NCBI RefSeq assembly: GCF_000226115.1
Contig: NC_016462.1
Span: 1,984,001-2,048,000 of the forward strand
Reading direction: 5' to 3'
Origin: Thermothielavioides terrestris NRRL 8126
Taxonomy: Eukaryota; Ascomycota; Sordariomycetes; Sordariales; Chaetomiaceae
Length of the DNA: 64,000 bases
Shown piece after piece: positions 62,897-64,000 of this stretch; the first letter of the stretch is position 1, and the number at the start of each line of letters is the position of its first letter. Below the pieces are notes generated by a model. It was given only the letters and a program-made list of their open reading frames with translations. It did no database searches and was not told the origin of the DNA. A program made the translations under genes and the position numbers.

Positions 62897-64000
62897 TGTG
62901 GGCTGTCAGGAATGTTGAATTAAAGAGAGTACAAGGAAGAAAAGGACAGAGGGATCAGCGGGGTATCACGTCAATTGGGAAGTGAGAAAAAGGAGGAGCG
63001 GTTGCAGAGGAATCGAGGAAGTTCTCAGTTCACGATCAATGCCGGCGATGGAGCCGAAGAAAAAATTCCCCAGGTTCACCAAAGCATTGGCCCGAGCTCC
63101 CTAGCCGCTAAGCCGGCTTTGACCTAGCGCCGGTCCGGATATCCTGGGAGTTGTTTCTGGAACCATCGGCACTCCACCACCCCAATTCGGCAAGAACGCT
63201 CCTGATCGAGCATTTGCCAGAGAAGCAAAAGACCTGTTGGCTTCACAATGCATGAATTCACCCTGGTATCATGGAGTTAGGTCGGATTTGAATGGAAGTA
63301 TCGAGTGCAACCGAATCCCCGTAGTGTAGGCTTTTTGTCCCCGCAAGGGTCTTGTGTCCTCCCCCTGCCTGACTAACACAGCAAAGCCGAGCCGGGGCGG
63401 GCTTCGGTTTGACGCGGGCCGAGCCGGAAACATGAATGCCTGCATCTTCCAACCGCTGCATGTCCCTTACACTCACAAACATTCTGCCCCAACCTAATAC
63501 GGATTTCTGTGAAGGCTCTGGTTCTTTTGGATTTCGATGTCTGATTACCTGGTACAGAACATGGCCGCTCGTTCTGAGAATGGCCGGCCACTCAAGCGAG
63601 CCTGTTACAGTGAGCAACCAAACCACGAGAAGGCGATGCAACAGCAACGGATTGAATCCCCGCCAAGTGCCAGATTCCCCTTTACGCATTGACGGGCTGG
63701 AAGTGATATCATCCAGCCTTGTTCAGAGCCTTTAATTCATCTAACTACCAGTTTGAGACTCTCAGTCAGCTGCTTGGTTTGCTCGCTTGCCTCGCAGCAC
63801 CATGAAAGGGAGCAAGCACGGAGCAGGAAGAGGAGGGCAAAATGCGAACGGCTTGGCGGTAGTTAAAAACTCATCGTCTTTGCTAGCCTCCACGCCAAAA
63901 ACCTAGTGGTCACTGCAGGTGGGAAGGGCGGCTACTGAGGCGCGAGGAGCCAGATCGGCAGCCAGCCAGTGAATTGGCTCCGTCGGGCGTCAGAGACAAC
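62897..64000. promoter_or_regulatory. Upstream region of hsp60 to window end
   Basis: 1.1 kb of non-coding-looking sequence with the hsp60 promoter and 5' UTR. One TTCnnGAA half-palindrome of heat-shock-element type is seen at 63155-63162 without a clear third unit. No gene is recognised before the window ends. Confidence 0.4.

Noticed and set aside
63155..63162. Heat-shock element upstream of hsp60
   Set aside because: Only one TTCnnGAA pair is clear; three alternating units are normally required, so it is kept only as a weak note.
1..64000. A defence system, biosynthetic cluster, transposon or other multi-gene island
   Set aside because: The neighbours are unrelated housekeeping genes with uniform composition; no transposase, reverse transcriptase, terminal repeats, PKS/NRPS or NLR-type genes were seen.

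Overview
This window is nuclear DNA of a filamentous ascomycete. It has dense, GC-rich, single-gene transcription units on both strands, short introns (about 50-110 nt, GT..AG), mitochondrial presequences on nuclear genes and typically fungal proteins (a Byr4/Bfa1-like protein, an Atg37-like protein, an XRCC4-like protein with a long acidic tail). The protein flavour suggests Sordariomycetes, perhaps Sordariales/Chaetomiaceae; that placement is inference. There are no operons, CRISPR arrays, integrated viruses or intact transposons. I could rebuild 26 protein-coding genes, one tRNA and one probable gene remnant. For spliced genes the exon coordinates below give an uninterrupted frame, except at the 3' end of the complex I 78-kDa subunit gene.

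Layout. 0-19 kb: proteasome lid subunit Rpn6, a 1540-residue AT-hook protein, a CmcJ/AsaB-type oxidoreductase, an unrecognised helical nuclear-type protein, Lsm1, a secreted six-hairpin glycosidase, Mob1 and the ATP synthase OSCP subunit. 19-27 kb: tRNA-Gly(GCC), a cytosolic GH63 glycosidase and a mitochondrial PP2C phosphatase. 28-40 kb: a KPWE-motif protein resembling Pex39, the complex I 75/78-kDa subunit, an unrecognised 201-residue protein, a transcription-factor-like remnant, a Dabb protein, an Atg37-like acyl-CoA-binding protein and an RNase III. 40-64 kb: mitoribosomal mS33, a Pumilio protein, selenoprotein O homologue, an aldo-keto reductase, XRCC4-like, Byr4/Bfa1-like, Get5-like, cofilin and Hsp60.

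The genes are mostly housekeeping and do not form one pathway. Loose themes are mitochondria (OSCP, complex I, PP2C, mS33, SelO, Hsp60), peroxisomes (Pex39-like, Atg37-like), mitotic exit/septation (Mob1, Byr4-like) and RNA handling (Lsm1, Pumilio, RNase III).

No clearly new multi-gene system is visible. The most interesting signals are at gene-structure level. A 3-nt microexon is predicted in the GH63 gene. Cofilin has an ATG-only first coding exon followed by an 11-nt exon. The Pex39-like gene has an acidic repeat that continues in frame for 34 codons beyond its TAG. The complex I gene has an apparent +1 frameshift at a GGGG run near its 3' end. Two tandem repeat arrays, one made of hairpins, lie between those last two genes.
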